This document shows, one piece after another, positions 15,291-23,405 of a stretch of DNA of 64,000 bases. The stretch's first letter is position 1. Every line of letters begins with the position of its first letter. A program made the translations under genes and the position numbers. The stretch comes from Myxococcales bacterium (lineage in GTDB: Bacteria > Myxococcota_A > Polyangia > Polyangiales > Ga0077539): the NCBI GenBank assembly GCA_016793325.1, contig JAEUKI010000042.1, positions 50,145-114,144 of the forward strand, given 5' to 3'. The notes beneath the pieces are model-generated. The model was not told the DNA's origin and did not search any database. It saw nothing but the letters and a program-made list of their open reading frames with translations.

Positions 15291-16325
15291 ATGAAGCGCT
15301 CCGCGCGGTCGGCGGCAGGTCTCGCCGCGCTGCTGTTCGCTTGTGCGTGCGGGCCACGGTATCAGCACGTCGCTTCGCGTTCGCTTCAGTCGCGCGCGCG
15401 ACTCGAGTGCTCGGGGTTCATGGCGTGGAACCACGAGCCGGTACGGGACGTGTTTCTCGTCATCAACGGCTCGGGGAGCCTCTCGAACGCGTTTGTTCAT
15501 CCCGCGATGCGCGACGTGCTCGGCGCACACCCGGTGGCGTACGCGACCTTCGACAAGCCCGGGATTCGTGCGCCATTCGAGCAACCGACGGCGGTGCAGC
15601 GCGACTTCGTTGCCTTCGAGCGCTACACGCTCGGCCACGGAACAGCGTGCGCGATGGACGCGCTGCGATGGGCCCGCGAGCGGTTCGGCGCAGCGACGCG
15701 CCTTCACGTGATCGGCCACTCGGAGGGCACGCTCGTGTCGCTCTACGCCTACGACGCGCTGCTCGACCAGGACCCGGCGCTGGCCGCGCAGATCAAGACG
15801 CTCGTGTTCAGCGGGCTCGCGCTCGAGTCGATCGCGAACATCTTCGCGCGACAGCTCGCTGACCTTCGGGGCGGAGAGCGAATCCGCGCGGCGTTTGCGT
15901 CGTGCGACCAGCGCGTGATCAACAACAGCCCCTTCGCGGGAACGTCCTGCGCATACCTTCGCGACGCAGCCGAGCGGCCCTCCGGGCGCGCGATGTTCGA
16001 GCGGCTCGCGACCCGATCGCCAACCGCGCGCATGCATGTCGTTCACGGCGAGAGCGACCTGAACACGCCGGTGCGCTTCGTCCGCGAGCTCGAAGCGTGG
16101 AACACGCACGCCGGCCACCTTCCGATCACGTTTCGCTACGTCGCGGGCGGGCACAACGGCAACGCCGCCGTGCGCGCCGAGCTGCTGCGACTCGTGCAGC
16201 GCATCGTCGCGGAGCGAGCGCTGCGCGCGGCGCGCCCGAACCAGGAGAAACGCAATCAGCCCCGGAGATCTCTCTCCGAGGCCGTTGCGATCCCCCGCGC
16301 TTGTGGCTCCGACTGCTGGACTTGA
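15291..16325 (+). CDS. Alpha/beta-hydrolase lipoprotein
   Basis: A 344-residue secreted hydrolase. The first 20 residues form a lipoprotein signal (MKRSARSAAGLAALLFACAC). The fold shows VFLVINGSGSLSNAF near the oxyanion-hole region, the nucleophile elbow GHSEG (within LHVIGHSEGTLVSLYAYDAL), an acid in HGESDLNTPV and the terminal His in YVAGGHNGNAA, a complete Ser-Asp-His set. It is probably an esterase or lipase in the periplasm or outer membrane; the substrate is unknown. An in-frame GTG at 15288 is an alternative start. The last 22 bases overlap the antisense tRNA-Asn gene, so the C-terminus after the catalytic domain may be non-conserved. Confidence 0.85.
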   Translation: MKRSARSAAGLAALLFACACGPRYQHVASRSLQSRARLECSGFMAWNHEPVRDVFLVINGSGSLSNAFVHPAMRDVLGAHPVAYATFDKPGIRAPFEQPTAVQRDFVAFERYTLGHGTACAMDALRWARERFGAATRLHVIGHSEGTLVSLYAYDALLDQDPALAAQIKTLVFSGLALESIANIFARQLADLRGGERIRAAFASCDQRVINNSPFAGTSCAYLRDAAERPSGRAMFERLATRSPTARMHVVHGESDLNTPVRFVRELEAWNTHAGHLPITFRYVAGGHNGNAAVRAELLRLVQRIVAERALRAARPNQEKRNQPRRSLSEAVAIPRACGSDCWT

Positions 16326-16379
16326 ACCAGCGACCCGGCGGTTAACAGCCGCCTGCTCTACCGACTGAGCTAAGTCGGA
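16304..16379 (-). tRNA. tRNA-Asn (anticodon GTT), CCA encoded
   Basis: On the minus strand the cloverleaf reads clearly. The acceptor stem TCCGACT pairs with AGTCGGA, discriminator G is followed by an encoded CCA, the D-arm has AGCTCAGTCGGTAGAGC, the anticodon loop CTGTTAA gives anticodon GTT, and the T-arm is CTGGTTCAAGTCCAG. Length is 76 with CCA. Its 3' end overlaps the last 22 bases of the convergent hydrolase gene. Confidence 0.97.
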
Positions 16380-16414
16380 AACGGGCGCTGTTTGTACTCG
16401 CTTTCGCGCCGGTG

Positions 16415-17605
16415 TCAACGGGTGACGTGCGCGGCGCGAGACGATTGTTTCTCGAGGCTCTGGGCGGCGCCCGACGCGACACGGGCGACCGAGACGATCG
16501 TCGCGACGGCAAACGCCATCGTCGCGTACACGGCCCAGCGGTGCACGGGCGTTCGCATGATGAAATCTGGCATCTCCGCGTGCAGCCACGCGAGCAGCCC
16601 AGCGAGCGCGCACACGCTGAGCGTCGCGCGCAGGCTCCGGCGCATCAGCCGCGCGCGATCGTCGTTGGCGGCGACCTGCGCCGCCGTGTTCGCCGTGGCG
16701 ACGAGCGCGAGCAACGTCGAGCATTCGACCACCGCTTGCGAGGCCCAGGCGCCTCGAACGAACGATCGGCCCGCGAGATCAATCACCACGTGGAGCCACA
16801 CGCCGATCGTCACGAGGGCGCTCGCGAGCGCTGCGATCCACAGCGCGAACGCCCCGCTCGCGGCGCGCACCGACGGAGACCAGCCGTGGAGCGTTCGACT
16901 CGCGCGAAGGGCCCGCGCGACGAAGAGCGCCGCTGCGACGAGTCCGACGCCGCGCACGCCCGCGGTCTGCATGAACGTCGCGCCCGATTGCTCGAGCGCG
17001 AGCGCCGCGGTGATCGAGCCGACCATCGAGAAGACGATTCCATAGGCGCTCGAAGCGAACGTGCGAAGCGCGGACGCCCTCGCGCGATCCGCGTCTTCAT
17101 CGCTTACGGCGGCTGGGTCGGCGGGCGGAGCCGCTCGGCGGATCGACGCCGCGAGCCCGAGCGGCAGCGGCCCGAGTAGCGAGGCGACCCCTGCCGCCAT
17201 CACCGTCACGGGAACCCCGCGCTCGAGCCAAATCCGCAACGCCGAGGGCGTTCCGCACACGAAAACAAGGAACCGCTCGCGCGCCAGGATCGACGCCGCG
17301 CACGCGAAGAACACGCCGGTGATCGCGAGCGCGATCCACGAGGCGATTCGCTGGGTGGCGTCGCTCGACGACCGCTGCATTCGCCACGCCGCGACGCCGA
17401 CGACGAGCATCGCGGCCGCGCTCGCGGTGTGCGTGGGCGCGGCGGGCAGCAATCCGTCGTAGGCGAGCGCTTGGAGCCCAGCGCTGATCGCGCGAAGCGT
17501 GATGGCCCACCACGCGAGTCGTCGCGCGGCCTCGAGCTCCCACGAAGGAGGAATCGACAGGGTCGGCGCGCGGTACGCGCCTCGAGCCGCTACGGCGTTT
17601 TCCAT
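16415..17605 (-). CDS. Multi-pass membrane protein of unknown function
   Basis: A 396-residue protein starting MENAVAARGAYRAPTLSIP, with about ten hydrophobic segments. These include LAWWAITLRAISAGLQALA, AAAMLVVGVAAWRM, IASWIALAITGVFFACAASI, GVPVTVMAAGVASLLGPLPL, IVFSMVGSITAALAL and a final LSVCALAGLLAWLHAEM. No transporter signature or enzyme motif was recognised. The frame stays open upstream, but that part is the antisense of the next gene's leader; the ATG at 17605 gives the shortest convincing membrane protein. The tRNA-Asn lies 35 bases past its stop. Confidence 0.75.
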   Translation of the reverse strand: MENAVAARGAYRAPTLSIPPSWELEAARRLAWWAITLRAISAGLQALAYDGLLPAAPTHTASAAAMLVVGVAAWRMQRSSSDATQRIASWIALAITGVFFACAASILARERFLVFVCGTPSALRIWLERGVPVTVMAAGVASLLGPLPLGLAASIRRAAPPADPAAVSDEDADRARASALRTFASSAYGIVFSMVGSITAALALEQSGATFMQTAGVRGVGLVAAALFVARALRASRTLHGWSPSVRAASGAFALWIAALASALVTIGVWLHVVIDLAGRSFVRGAWASQAVVECSTLLALVATANTAAQVAANDDRARLMRRSLRATLSVCALAGLLAWLHAEMPDFIMRTPVHRWAVYATMAFAVATIVSVARVASGAAQSLEKQSSRAAHVTR

Positions 17606-17795
17606 CGCAGCGAGGAGCGTAGCCCGAGGGCGGGTCCCGTCACGCCATCGCGTTATTTTCGAGACGGAGCGCGCGTGTGCGGCAACCGCTGCTACGATCG
17701 CCTCGAGGCGGAGGCGTTCGACGCGCACAGCGGCCCGCGGTGGTCGCAGCGCAGCGGCTCGCTCCGCCCGCCCTACAGAGAGGACACTCGTCACC

Positions 17796-18554
17796 ATGCT
17801 CGGGTTCGACACGATCGGCACCGGCGCGCGGCGCGCGCTCGTGCTCAACGACTGGCTCTGCGACACATCCACCTGGGACCCCGCGCGGCCCTATCTCGAT
17901 CGCGAGAAGATTTCGTGGGCGTTCGCAGACCTACGCGGCTACGGACGCTCGCGCGGTCGCGCGGGAGAGCACACCGTCGAAGAGGTCGCAGCCGACGCGC
18001 TCGCGGTCGCCGACGCGCTCGGGTGGAGCACGTTTACGATCGTCGGCCACTCGATGAGCACGATCGTCGCGCTGCATCTCGCGCAGCAATTTTCCAAGCG
18101 GATCGATCGTGCGGTGCTGCTCTGCCCTCCGCCGCCTGCGTCCTTCGGGTACGACGACGAGACGCTCGAGAGGCTCGTCGCGGTGGCAAAGGGTGACGAC
18201 GCGCTCCGCGCTCGCGCGCTCGCGGTCATGCTCGCGGGGCCAATGCCCGACGGCTGGCGTCGCTTCAAGATCGACCGCTGGCGCGCGACGTCCGACCCCG
18301 ACGCGGTCGCGGGATACCTGCCGTTGTTCGGGCGAAGGGGACTTCCGGACCGCGCGACGACGATCGCGTGCCCCGTGCTGGCGATCACGGGCGAACAAGA
18401 CGCGCCGCCGATGCGCAGCGCAGCGACGAAGGAGAACCTCGAGCGACTGTGTCCAGCGCTCGAGGTGATCGCGTTCGCGGAGTGCGGTCACTACCCGATG
18501 CAAGAGATGCCGCCGAGGCTCGTGGGCGCCGTCGAGGCGTTCGTCGCGAAATAG
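17796..18554 (+). CDS. Alpha/beta-hydrolase fold protein
   Basis: A 252-residue cytoplasmic hydrolase starting MLGFDTIGTGARRALVLNDW. The nucleophile elbow is GHSMS (within FTIVGHSMSTIVALHLAQQF), the acid probably Asp in AITGEQDAPP and the base His in FAECGHYPMQEMP. The size and layout are those of the MhpC/BphD-like or esterase branch. An AGAGAGGA ribosome site lies 12 bases before the ATG at 17796. It is followed 56 bases later by an SRPBCC-domain gene, and the two may be co-transcribed. The substrate cannot be told. Confidence 0.92.
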   Translation: MLGFDTIGTGARRALVLNDWLCDTSTWDPARPYLDREKISWAFADLRGYGRSRGRAGEHTVEEVAADALAVADALGWSTFTIVGHSMSTIVALHLAQQFSKRIDRAVLLCPPPPASFGYDDETLERLVAVAKGDDALRARALAVMLAGPMPDGWRRFKIDRWRATSDPDAVAGYLPLFGRRGLPDRATTIACPVLAITGEQDAPPMRSAATKENLERLCPALEVIAFAECGHYPMQEMPPRLVGAVEAFVAK

Positions 18555-18610
18555 GGCGCTTCCCTCGGAGGGAATCGCGGGCGAAGCGCGCGCCCTCCAG
18601 AGTTCTGCGC

Positions 18611-19153
18611 ATGGAGCTACACAACGAGATCGTCATCGAGGCCCCTGCCGAACGAGTCTGGCGCGCGCTCGGCGAGAGGTTCATGCACGTGAGCGAGTGG
18701 GCGGCGCCGATCGAGGCGTCGTGTCCGATCGGCGAGCAGTCGCCCGGCGTCGGAGTGACCCGCGCGTGCACGATCGCGCCCTTCGGACCGTTCGACGCTG
18801 GCATCGTGAAAGAGCGGCTGACGCGCTTCGACGCCGACGCGATGGCCTTCGAATACGAAGCCCTCGAAGGGATGCCGCGATTCATCGAGCGCGCAGTCAA
18901 TCGCTGGAGCGTCGAGAGCATCGACGCTCACCGTTCGCGCGTGCGGATTCACGCAACGGTGTCGCTGCGTGGCGCGATGAGGCTGTTCGGTTGGCTCTTC
19001 GCGTGGCAGATGCGATCCGCGGGCAGCCTCGTCGCCGAAGAGCTCAAGCACTTCGTCGAGACCGGACAGCCGCACCCACGAAAACAAGCAGCGCTGAGCG
19101 CTCGGCGCGAGACCGACAAAGCCCGCGCTCAACCGAGGGCGAGCGCGCGGTAG
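18611..19153 (+). CDS. SRPBCC-family (polyketide-cyclase/START-like) protein
   Basis: A 180-residue protein with the START/Bet v1-like fold: MELHNEIVIEAPAERVWRAL is the standard first strand and helix (IEAPAERVW motif). FGPFDAGIVKERLTRFDADA and NRWSVESIDAHRSRVRIHAT are later strands, and the long C-terminal helix is AGSLVAEELKHFVETGQ. Such domains bind small hydrophobic ligands or act as cyclases and dehydrases. The last 25 residues are a basic tail. It lies between the hydrolase and an MmyB-type regulator on the same strand. Confidence 0.85.
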   Translation: MELHNEIVIEAPAERVWRALGERFMHVSEWAAPIEASCPIGEQSPGVGVTRACTIAPFGPFDAGIVKERLTRFDADAMAFEYEALEGMPRFIERAVNRWSVESIDAHRSRVRIHATVSLRGAMRLFGWLFAWQMRSAGSLVAEELKHFVETGQPHPRKQAALSARRETDKARAQPRASAR

Positions 19154-19213
19154 CGCAGAGACACGATCGAGGCGCGCGCAGCGACTATCATCGACCGCGT
19201 GCGAGGTGCATCC

Positions 19214-19984
19214 GTGAGTCCCTTCGGTCAACAACTCCGTCTTTGGCGCGTGCGCGCGGGCGTCTCGCAGCTCGCGCTTGCCGCCATCGCGGGAACGACC
19301 CCACGACACCTCTCGTTTCTCGAAACGGGGAGGTCGCGGCCGGGTTCGGAGCTCGTCCTTCGGCTCGCCGCCGCGCTGGAAATTCCGCTGCGCGAGCGCA
19401 ACGCGCTGCTGCTCGCCGCGGGGCTCGCCCCGGCGTATCCGTCGCTCGGGCTCGACGACGGCGTGATGAAGCCTGTGCAGCGCGTGCTCGACCGCGTGCT
19501 CGCTTCGCACGAGCCGTATCCAGCGTGGGTTGGGAGCGCGGGCTTTCGATTTCTGGCGAGCAATCACGCGGCGGAGCGGTTGTTTCCTGGGATGTGCGCG
19601 ATGTCGCCCGAGGTCATCGTCGATCTGTGGTTCGGGCCGGGACCGTTTCGCGAGCTCGTCGAAAACTGGGAGGAGGTCGTCTGGGCAGGGATCGCAGCGC
19701 TTCGGCGCGAGGCGTCGCGATCGAGCGATCCGTCGATCACGGCGCTCGTTCGACGGGCAGAATCGCACGCGAAGGGACTCGCTCCGCCGCACGCGGACGC
19801 GCGCCCCGAGCTGCCCGTGATCTGCCCGAGGCTCAACATCGGCGGCCGACGCGTGCGCACGATCTCAACGGTGATGCGGTTCGACACGGCCGTCGAGGTG
19901 ACCGCGTCCGAGCTGAAGGTCGAGCTGATGTTTCCCGCGGACGACGAGAGCGATGAGTTCTTTCGCGAGCTCGCTCGGCGCTGA
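19214..19984 (+). CDS. XRE-family regulator with MmyB ligand-binding domain
   Basis: A 256-residue regulator. Residues about 5-60 form an XRE helix-turn-helix (LRLWRVRAGVSQLALAAIAG, then TPRHLSFLETGRSRPGSELV). The rest is the MmyB-like C-terminal domain (PVQRVLDRVLASHEPYPAWV, FRFLASNHAAERLFPG, MRFDTAVEVTASELKVELMF), a PAS-like fold that binds fatty-acid-type ligands in known members. GTG at 19214 is preferred over GTG at 19199 because GAGGTG lies eight bases upstream. It may control the hydrolase-SRPBCC genes in front of it. This family often regulates nearby oxidoreductase or hydrolase genes. Confidence 0.93.
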   Translation: MSPFGQQLRLWRVRAGVSQLALAAIAGTTPRHLSFLETGRSRPGSELVLRLAAALEIPLRERNALLLAAGLAPAYPSLGLDDGVMKPVQRVLDRVLASHEPYPAWVGSAGFRFLASNHAAERLFPGMCAMSPEVIVDLWFGPGPFRELVENWEEVVWAGIAALRREASRSSDPSITALVRRAESHAKGLAPPHADARPELPVICPRLNIGGRRVRTISTVMRFDTAVEVTASELKVELMFPADDESDEFFRELARR

Positions 19985-19990
19985 GCCCCA

Positions 19991-20626
19991 TCAGCGCTCG
20001 ACGAGGCGACCGGTGCGACGAAAGTGCGCGCGCAGCTCCGGGCGATCGAGGACGCGCGCTTGCTCGTCGGACACGCCGCCGAGCGCTCCGCACACGTCGA
20101 GGACGCGCTCGTTCAGCCGATCGCGGTGCACAACGGGAAAGCGAATCGCCGCTGCCCCGTAGCGAAGGTACTCGCGCCCCGCGTACACGAGCTCGTCGCC
20201 GAGCAGCACGATCGCAGGGTTCTCGATGAGCGTGCGCTCGGCGGCCCGAAGGCGCCTCGTGGCTTCTTCGGTCAAGCGCAACGACGCGCACTGCGACGGC
20301 GAACCACGGACTTCGTATTGCTCGACGTCGCAGTCTTCGATGGCGAGCACGTACCGAGCGCGATCGAGCCGACGGACGTTCGCGAGCCACGTCGGGTAGT
20401 CGTAGACGAACGGCGCCGCGTCGCTGAGAAATCGCAGAGAAAAACCAGCAGGCATGGCGCGTTCTCCCGCCGTCGTGCGCGCGCCGACCGCGCTCGTCCG
20501 CGCGGGCACGCACGAGTGGTTGCACGCACAAAAAACCAAGACGATCGCGCACAGCGAGGCAGCGAACGCGAGGTCCGCGCGTCGAGCTGCCGGTGTCCGG
20601 GCCGTTTCGGAGCGCGATCGAGTCAT
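19991..20626 (-). CDS. Putative lipoprotein/secreted protein
   Basis: A 211-residue protein beginning MTRSRSETARTPAARRADLA, followed by a hydrophobic signal core (FAASLCAIVLVFCAC) with candidate acylated Cys33 or Cys35. The mature part has segments FSLRFLSDAAPFVYDYPTWL, RYVLAIEDCDVEQYEVRGSP and a helical region LTEEATRRLRAAERTLIENP, with no catalytic motif recognised. It starts 47 bases after the stop of the putative metalloprotease on the same strand, so the pair probably forms an operon, with this protein as partner or substrate-recognition factor by inference. It converges on the MmyB gene with six bases between stops. Confidence 0.65.
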   Translation of the reverse strand: MTRSRSETARTPAARRADLAFAASLCAIVLVFCACNHSCVPARTSAVGARTTAGERAMPAGFSLRFLSDAAPFVYDYPTWLANVRRLDRARYVLAIEDCDVEQYEVRGSPSQCASLRLTEEATRRLRAAERTLIENPAIVLLGDELVYAGREYLRYGAAAIRFPVVHRDRLNERVLDVCGALGGVSDEQARVLDRPELRAHFRRTGRLVER

Positions 20627-20673
20627 CACGTATCCGAGTACGCTGGATCGCGCGACGATCCCCCTCACCGGCC

Positions 20674-21972
20674 TCACTCACCGCGGCGAACAAGGACCGA
20701 GGCGCGCTCGCCGACGCGCTCGACGGTGACGTCTGCGAGGCACTGGTTCGCAGAGCCGCCGCGCATGCGTGGGCAGCCTTCGCGGCGCCAGCGCTCGACG
20801 AGCGGACGGGCGGCCAGCGCGATGGCCTCGGCGCCCGCGGGGCTGTCACACGCGATTCGCCACTGAAATACCAGCGTGGGGCGCGTCGCTGCGCCGGTCG
20901 AACGGTCGAGCGTCGCGGCGTCCCCGCGCCACGTCGCAGCGAGCTCGCTCGCGCGTTCTTTGCGAACGACCACGCCGAGCAACAGGCGCAGCTCGAGTTC
21001 GCCGAGCTCGCGGGAGAGCACGCGCTCGGTCGAAGGTCGCGGCGTCGGCGGATCGACGCGGACGAGCCCGTCGTCGCCGCGCTCGGGATGCAGCAGCGCG
21101 CCCGATCGCAGCTCTTCGCGCGCGAGCGCGTCGTTGACCGCTTGCCAACCGCCGCGCTCGTAGAGCACCCCGACCGCCGTCGCGCCCGCTTCGTACGGCA
21201 GCTCGAGCGCGTCGATGAAGTACTTGGGAACGTTGCTCTCGGTCAGCACCTGCGCTCGCTCGGCCCAGCGCGCGATGCGCGGACGTTGCTCGGCGGTCCC
21301 GAGCATGCGCGCGCCGCGCTGCCTCGCTTGCCACTCGAGCGTCACGAGCGTGGCGTCGCCTTCGAGCAGCGCGAGGCGCACCGTGGCGCGGTCGATCATC
21401 GCGGGCCCTCGCTCGTCGACGGCCACTCGACTGTGAAAATGCTGGTCTTGCAGCGCGTGAACGAGCTCGTGGACGACCGTGGCGCGCGCTTCCATTCCGG
21501 CGGGGCCTGCGCGCGCGAGGCTCCGCGCTTCGACCTCGCTCAACGTCAGGATCGCGTCGCGAGGGTCGTAGAAGCCCTGCGCTTCGTTGCCCATCATCTG
21601 CGCGAACGCGTCGCGGTCTTCCGTGTCTTCGTCGCGCAAGTGCCCGAGGCCGACGGCGAGCAAATCGTCCCCTCGCTGCGCGTCGCTCTCTTCGACGCGA
21701 TCGTTGCGAAAGTGCGCGGCGATCGCCTCGACCGACAGCACGCGAAACGGAACTTCCCTCTGAAATCGCAGCCCGCGGATCGCCTCGACCTCGCGCCCGA
21801 GCGCCCTCACCGACGCGCCGAGCACAGCGTTGTCGACCGCCGGTCGCGAAGCGGTGTCTCGTTGCGCGGCGTTCTGCGGGCGATCGGGCAAGACGAGGTC
21901 GCTCGCGCGCGTGGTCGTACACGCGGCGACCGCGGCGCATCCGACGAGTACCCAGTGCGACGCAGCGCGCAT
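20674..21972 (-). CDS. Putative zinc metalloprotease lipoprotein
   Basis: A 432-residue exported protein. Residues 1-17 are a signal peptide with lipobox AVAAC, acylated Cys18. Residues 168-172 read HELVH inside TVVHELVHALQDQHFH, the HExxH zinc-peptidase motif, preceded by GNEAQGFYDPRDAILTL. Later acidic residues (LLEGDATLVTLEWQAR, ALELPYEAGATAVGVLYERG) could supply the third zinc ligand, as in gluzincins. A soluble periplasm-facing peptidase is the simplest reading; the family is not named. It is followed by the lipoprotein at 19991 and is divergent from a small Cys-rich protein across a strong hairpin. Confidence 0.75.
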   Translation of the reverse strand: MRAASHWVLVGCAAVAACTTTRASDLVLPDRPQNAAQRDTASRPAVDNAVLGASVRALGREVEAIRGLRFQREVPFRVLSVEAIAAHFRNDRVEESDAQRGDDLLAVGLGHLRDEDTEDRDAFAQMMGNEAQGFYDPRDAILTLSEVEARSLARAGPAGMEARATVVHELVHALQDQHFHSRVAVDERGPAMIDRATVRLALLEGDATLVTLEWQARQRGARMLGTAEQRPRIARWAERAQVLTESNVPKYFIDALELPYEAGATAVGVLYERGGWQAVNDALAREELRSGALLHPERGDDGLVRVDPPTPRPSTERVLSRELGELELRLLLGVVVRKERASELAATWRGDAATLDRSTGAATRPTLVFQWRIACDSPAGAEAIALAARPLVERWRREGCPRMRGGSANQCLADVTVERVGERASVLVRRGE

Positions 21973-22010
21973 AGACACGCGAGAGTCTGCCACGGCTCGT
22001 GCGGGACGGA

Positions 22011-22037
22011 TCCGAAGGATCTGTGGGATCCTTCGGA
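22011..22037. promoter_or_regulatory. 11-bp perfect inverted repeat with 5-base loop in a divergent intergenic region
   Basis: TCCGAAGGATC-TGTGG-GATCCTTCGGA lies three bases before the start codon of the small gene at 22041 and 38 bases upstream of the metalloprotease start. As RNA it would hide the ribosome-binding region of the downstream gene, so a translational switch or operator is possible. Confidence 0.4.
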
Positions 22038-22040
22038 GCC

Positions 22041-22304
22041 ATGGATGCTTCGATGCGCTCTTCGCGCGGCGTGCGCTTCGCCCGCGCCCTCGCGTTGCTC
22101 ACGGCGATGTCCGCCCGCGTTCACGGCTGCTATCCGCCGGGATACGACGGAGAGTGCCGTTGCCCAGCAAATCCCGACGCTGGTGACGGAGCCACGGCCA
22201 CGTCTCGTTCGGGGCGATGCACGCCGGTCGAAGCGGACGCGGGGTGTGTTCACGGCTACCAGCCCGCAGGGCCGCTCGCGCCGCCGGAGCTCGCGGACGC
22301 GTAG
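22041..22304 (+). CDS. Small Cys-rich exported protein
   Basis: An 87-residue protein starting MDASMRSSRGVRFARALALL, with a signal-peptide-like N-terminus (ALALLTAMSARVHG) followed by a Cys-rich short domain (CYPPGYDGECRCPANPD, GRCTPVEADAGCVHG). The Cys pattern and Asp/Ala content resemble the other small lipoproteins here, though no perfect lipobox is present (VHGC is the nearest). It is probably secreted. The leader contains the hairpin at 22011-22037. The short length makes the gene call moderate. Confidence 0.5.
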   Translation: MDASMRSSRGVRFARALALLTAMSARVHGCYPPGYDGECRCPANPDAGDGATATSRSGRCTPVEADAGCVHGYQPAGPLAPPELADA

Positions 22305-22327
22305 AGACAGTTCGGGACTCGACGGCC

Positions 22328-22771
22328 GTGCGACCGGGCAGCGTGCCGTGCGTGCGCCTAGCGCCCGAGCGAGAACCGCTGCGCGATCTGGTTCGCGACG
22401 ATCCGAACCTGTGCGTCGAGCTGCTCGCGCAATGGAACGTGATCGATCGCGCGACAGTCGACGAGGCGACGTGCGTGGATCCAACGGTGCGGCAAAACGT
22501 CTCGCCATCGCTCAGCGCCGACGTCGTGGTGCTCTTGCAGCGCGCTCGAGAAGCGAGACTCGTCGTCATCGTCGAGGTGCAGCTCGAGATCGACGACGAC
22601 AAGAACTGGTCGTGGCCGATGTACGCGTCGTCGTTGCGCGGATTTTCGCTCGATTCGCAGGCGCGCGAGCGCATCGACGCGTGCGACAATGGCGATGTGC
22701 TCGAACGATGGATCGCCCGTGCCGTGACGGCGCCGTCGGCGGACGCCGTGTTCGAAGACGACGGGCGCTGA
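22328..22771 (+). pseudogene. Internally deleted Rpn/PD-(D/E)XK-like protein
   Basis: The translation contains LRDLVRDDPNLCVELLAQW, ADVVVLLQ and LVVIVEVQLEIDDDKNWSWP, the N-terminal nuclease-like region of a family common in myxobacteria (members normally about 280-300 residues, related to Rpn-type PD-(D/E)XK proteins). It then jumps directly to a C-terminal type segment (RIDACDNGDVLERWIARAVT). About half of the usual length is missing from the middle, with the frame kept. No good ATG exists; GTG codons at 22328 or 22343 would be needed. This looks like a decayed copy. The family match is from memory of the sequence style. Confidence 0.5.
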
Positions 22772-22787
22772 GCGCTCTCTACCGCCC

Positions 22788-23405
22788 ATGCCGCGTGAAC
22801 CTTCGCCCGAACGCTACCGACAAGACGGAGATACGACGCTCGTCGAGCTGCACCTTCGCTCGGTCGAACAGCTGTTCGACCTGAAGGATCCCGCGCCGTT
22901 TCACGAGCGCGACCTCGACGACGACGCGGTGGCGTACCTGCTCGCCGCGATGGAGGACGTGCGTCGCGTGAAGAAGATCGAGGTGGTGTTTCTGTTCGCG
23001 AGCGATCGAGAGCAGTCGACGCTGCCGCCCGACGAGCTCGAGGCGTCGATCCGCGCGCATTTTCGCTACGAACGCGAGCGCGAACGCCGCAAGATCGCCA
23101 CCACCAGACGCCAAGGACAGCTCACGCTGCTCGTCGCGCTGGTGCTGCTCGCGATCTCGCTGACGATCGCCGCGCAGCTCGAGAGCTACGCCAACGTGCA
23201 CACCGGTTGGAAGGTCGTCCGCGAGGGGCTCACCATCTTCGGGTGGGTGGTGCTGTGGAACCCCGTCGATGCGCTGATCTTCGGATGGATCGCGCCCTGG
23301 CAACGCGCGAAGCTCTTCGGGCGCATCGAATCAGCGCCGTATCGCTTCGAGTGGGGCGTTCCTCTGCGCGCGCTATCGCCGAGAGATAGCGGTACTGTGC
23401 GCTGA
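22788..23405 (+). CDS. Hypothetical two-span membrane protein
   Basis: A 205-residue protein starting MPREPSPERYRQDGDTTLVE. The N-terminal half is soluble and acidic (VEQLFDLKDPAPFHERDLDD, a DELEASIRAHF helix). Two membrane spans follow, LTLLVALVLLAISLTIAAQL and LTIFGWVVLWNPVDALIFGW, then a short cytoplasmic tail. The WNPVDALIFGWIAPW stretch looks conserved in a family of unknown function. Its TGA overlaps the ATG of the following transporter by one base, so the two are translationally coupled and probably work together at the membrane. Confidence 0.8.
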   Translation: MPREPSPERYRQDGDTTLVELHLRSVEQLFDLKDPAPFHERDLDDDAVAYLLAAMEDVRRVKKIEVVFLFASDREQSTLPPDELEASIRAHFRYERERERRKIATTRRQGQLTLLVALVLLAISLTIAAQLESYANVHTGWKVVREGLTIFGWVVLWNPVDALIFGWIAPWQRAKLFGRIESAPYRFEWGVPLRALSPRDSGTVR

